Source: a bacterium (GTDB lineage: Bacteria > Desulfobacterota > S145-22). Taken from it: a stretch of DNA of 16,213 nucleotides. The position numbers and the translations under genes are program-made. The stretch is from the NCBI GenBank assembly GCA_027073795.1, contig JALTEW010000468.1:1-16213 (forward strand). Direction: 5' to 3'. The notes below the pieces were generated by a model that had not been told where the DNA came from, searched no databases, and was given only the letters and a program-made list of their open reading frames with translations. Shown here piece by piece: positions 14,171-16,213 of this stretch. Within the stretch, counting starts at the first letter, position 1. Every line of letters begins with the position of its first letter.

Positions 14171-15800
14171 GGATAGGAACACTCGAGAGTTTCGCCATAG
14201 GGACCCTCAGCTTGAGTCTGTCCCTCGGGCGAAGGAGCGTGTATCTGCTAACATGGGGGTTAAGTTTGCAGATATCCCGGACATGGATATTGAAACTCCG
14301 GGCAATAGACCACAGGTTGTCCCCCTTTCGGACTACATAAACGATTTCCTTGTATCTTCTGCCCTGGCTGGTTCTCTGGGCTGTCCGGATTTTTGAACGC
14401 CTTGAACTGAGCTTTGCCTTCCTGACATGATGCCGATGCCTTTGCGCGGTTGCCTTATAACGGCGAGACCTTCCCGCTGGGATAAGAAGTCGCTGGCCGA
14501 TACGCAGAAGGCTACCGCTGATATGGTTCAGATACCTCACGTCGCTGACGCGAACTTTGTACTTTAGGGAAATGCCGTAAAGGGTATCACCCCGCCTGAC
14601 GGTGTGTGTCTGGATCCATCCGTTCGGTGTCAATTTGACAACTGACCTAAGCTTATTCATGTTCATCGCGAGGGTGTTTTGGGTTCCCTGGGGAATTTTG
14701 ACAATGAAATGTTTTGTGTAGGGGGGGGTGCACCGGCGGACAAGCTCAGGGTTGAGCATGCGAAGGGTTTGCTCCTCGCAGTGACATGCCCGGGCAATAT
14801 CACGGAGGGGAACCCCACCGGGAACGAGAGCTTTCTCATATTTCAGGGGTTCCTGGTACTGAATGTTTTTAAAGCCGTATTTTTCCGGCTCCTTCGCGAT
14901 GAGGGCGGCGGCAATCATCTGGGGGACATAGGCACGTGTCTCTCTCTTGAGGTAATGGTGTCGAATAAGCTGCCAGTAGTCTTCCGTCTTGTAGCGTTTG
15001 ATGGCGCGGCTCAGCTTTCCTTCCCCACAATTGTAGGCGGCTGCCGCTAAATGCCACGACTCAAATTGATCGTACAAGTCCTTAAGATAACGGGCGGCGG
15101 CAATGGTCGATTTTTCCGGGTCTCTTCTCTCATCAATCCAGTAATTTACCCTCAGCCCGTATTTTCTCCCCGTTCCAGAGATAAACTGCCAGGGGCCTGA
15201 GGCCCTGCGGTTGGAGTATGCCCTGGGATTAAAACCACTTTCAATCATGGCGAGATAGACAAGGTCCGTGGGAAGGCCGTGGTCTTTCAAGACCTTTCTC
15301 ATCATGGGGATGTAGCGCTCAGACCTGGCAAGCCAGATTGAGAACTGCCTTCTCCCCGTCGTCTGATAATAATGAACAAAATTTTCCACCAATGGGTTCA
15401 TCACAATGGGAATATCGAAAAGGGGTTTCTCTTCCCGTTTCTTTTTTTCTGTCGTGGGCAGGCCAACCTCTTTAGGTGGGTTTGTATCTTCGGAAGATGC
15501 CTTCAGGGGAGTTTCTGGCCCGCGTGAAGGCGGGAGAGTGGTAGAGACCCTCTGGTGGATGTTCAAAGCTGGCTCCTGTCCCTGTATGTCAGAACCATAA
15601 GTCAATGCAGGTGGAGTTTCATCTATCTGTTTTAAAGAAGCAACGGATTTTTGCGAAAAGATCGCCGGGGCTTCCGCTGAAGATGAGGTGTTATGCTTAA
15701 CAGAAGCACATCCCCAGAAACCGGTTGAAAGGAAAAGAAGGCAAAAAAACAGGCCCACAGGGTTTTGAATGATTCCCTTGAAACGCATATCTTGTCTCAT
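14148..15800 (-). CDS. mltD: MltD-like membrane-bound lytic murein transglycosylase with LysM repeats
   Basis: About 550 aa. A secreted enzyme that cleaves the MurNAc-GlcNAc bond of peptidoglycan with 1,6-anhydro product formation. The signal segment (about 6-30) ends with GFWGC, so Cys31 is the probable lipidated residue, although F-W-G is a poor lipobox. A low-complexity Ser/Pro/Glu linker (about 36-125) precedes the SLT domain (about 163-275): catalytic Glu187 in YLAMIESGFNP, SGPWQFISGTGRKYGL (201-216) and AAAAYNCGEGKL (252-263). A conserved MltD segment, PLRDIARACHCEEQTLRMLNP, follows. LysM domains are about 397-442 and 486-532, joined by a very basic Arg/His/Lys-rich linker (444-485). 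ATG 15800 or 15788 is likely; the frame is open up to 16001 but that extension is not signal-like. Ribosome sites are weak for both starts. Confidence 0.9.
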   Translation of the reverse strand: MRQDMRFKGIIQNPVGLFFCLLFLSTGFWGCASVKHNTSSSAEAPAIFSQKSVASLKQIDETPPALTYGSDIQGQEPALNIHQRVSTTLPPSRGPETPLKASSEDTNPPKEVGLPTTEKKKREEKPLFDIPIVMNPLVENFVHYYQTTGRRQFSIWLARSERYIPMMRKVLKDHGLPTDLVYLAMIESGFNPRAYSNRRASGPWQFISGTGRKYGLRVNYWIDERRDPEKSTIAAARYLKDLYDQFESWHLAAAAYNCGEGKLSRAIKRYKTEDYWQLIRHHYLKRETRAYVPQMIAAALIAKEPEKYGFKNIQYQEPLKYEKALVPGGVPLRDIARACHCEEQTLRMLNPELVRRCTPPYTKHFIVKIPQGTQNTLAMNMNKLRSVVKLTPNGWIQTHTVRRGDTLYGISLKYKVRVSDVRYLNHISGSLLRIGQRLLIPAGRSRRYKATAQRHRHHVRKAKLSSRRSKIRTAQRTSQGRRYKEIVYVVRKGDNLWSIARSFNIHVRDICKLNPHVSRYTLLRPRDRLKLRVPMAKLSSVPILTSQAVQ

Positions 15801-16213
15801 ACATAAAAATAACTTCCAAGTCAATAAGAATGGCGGGATAAATGGTTGAAAACTAATTATTAAAATAGAGCGGCTTTGTAGAGTGTGCGGGGATGTAAGG
15901 GAAAAGGCAAAAGTCGCAAAGCAATTATTACACAGATCGCCAAAGATACGAAGAATATAAGAGCAATTTTGTGCCTCTGTGTAAAAAGGTATTTTTGCCA
16001 AAAGCGCTTTTCCATTGCCGTTTCACCCTGACTTTTTGCGAGGGCGTTTCCCCTTGTAAAAGGGAATTCAGGTACAGTCAACGTATTGGAAAAAGCGCCG
16101 TTTCTTGACACGAATGAAAAATATAGATAAGTAGATGACATTCTAACCGGTAGATATAAGGAAGCTATTGCTATTAATAGGGCTTGAACTGAAACGGTTA
16201 AACAGGGGGGAAG
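15801..16213. other. Intergenic stretch upstream of mltD, no convincing gene
   Basis: A region of 413 bp. 15801-15870 is AT-rich and probably holds the mltD promoter; TTGACT on the minus strand (15823-15818) is the best -35, with no clear -10. Then come the inverted repeat at 15928-15984, the 12-bp palindrome AAAAGCGCTTTT at 16000-16011 and a CCCTT/AAGGG hairpin at 16051-16064. Rightward, TTGACA at 16105-16110 and TATAAG at 16155-16160 are promoter-like words but do not pair at normal spacing; a rightward gene may begin beyond the edge. A 51-codon leftward frame (16015-15860) with one hydrophobic helix covers the repeat and is probably not a gene. Confidence 0.5.
15928..15984. repeat. Inverted-repeat element resembling a dispersed intergenic repeat
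   Basis: TTACACAGA (15928-15936) and its exact complement TCTGTGTAA (15976-15984) flank a 39-base interior. Read on the minus strand, the right arm continues as CACAGAGGCACA and the interior as TTCTTCGTATCTTTGGCGA. This wording resembles the 'ACACAGAGGCACAGAG ... TTCTTCGTGTCTTTG' repeats scattered between genes in many environmental genomes. The dyad is seen directly; family membership is from memory of such repeats and needs a genome-wide search. Confidence 0.45.

Noticed and set aside
15801..16001. 67-residue N-terminal extension of the MltD-like protein
   Set aside because: The extension has no signal or domain character, is AT-rich non-coding in appearance, and the lipoprotein-like signal begins only at 15800/15788.
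15860..16015. 51-codon leftward frame with one hydrophobic helix and a fair AGGGTGA site upstream; longer version from 16141
   Set aside because: It runs through the inverted-repeat element at 15928-15984, shows no family resemblance I recognise, and such repeats often give chance frames.
1..16213. tRNA or rRNA genes, CRISPR arrays, insertion sequences, toxin-antitoxin or defence genes
   Set aside because: Nothing with the required structure or motifs was seen; nearly all the sequence is occupied by recognised housekeeping-type genes.

Overview
The window looks like a chromosomal segment from a Gram-negative (diderm) bacterium with at least partly anaerobic metabolism. The diderm reading rests on the long-form YidC with a periplasmic domain, a GspC-type secretion protein and an MltD-like lipoprotein transglycosylase. 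The anaerobic reading rests on a 2-oxoacid:ferredoxin oxidoreductase. Gene content and order would fit a Desulfobacterota-like lineage, but that is inference. Genes are packed tightly: 4-bp ATGA overlaps, gaps of 3 to 20 bp, and overlapping convergent 3' ends.

Left block (1-2800, leftward): an FAD-linked 2-hydroxyacid oxidase (GlcD family), a 2x[4Fe-4S] ferredoxin subunit (KorD) and the alpha subunit of a 2-oxoacid:ferredoxin oxidoreductase (KorA), which runs off the left edge close to its C-terminus. Together they could oxidise a 2-hydroxyacid to a 2-oxoacid and then decarboxylate it to an acyl-CoA. A rhomboid protease (2841-3527, rightward) diverges from this block.

Central block (3480-9363, leftward): the conserved cluster rpmH-rnpA-yidD-yidC-khpB(jag)-mnmE, covering ribosomal protein L34, RNase P protein, membrane-protein insertion, an RNA-binding protein and a tRNA-modification GTPase. 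In many bacteria mnmG-rsmG-parA-parB follow; here a B12-binding-type radical SAM gene follows instead. A perfect 16-bp parS chromosome-partition site (4861-4876) is written into the first codons of that gene. dnaA is not next to rpmH.

Right block (9590-14170, rightward): glmU-glmS, a gspC-like gene overlapping glmS by 4 bp, and a GNAT acetyltransferase, apparently one operon. GlmS and GlmU make UDP-GlcNAc for peptidoglycan and LPS. An MltD-like lytic transglycosylase (14148-15800, leftward) converges on this operon. The last ~400 bp hold no convincing gene; they contain an inverted-repeat element resembling a dispersed intergenic repeat, and several small palindromes.

Main points of interest: the parS site embedded in a coding start; G excess on the + strand even through the leftward translation cluster, as if that cluster were on the lagging strand; the oxidase/oxidoreductase operon with a shared C-terminal sequence; and an isolated gspC in an amino-sugar operon. 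I did not find a clear new defence or mobile system.
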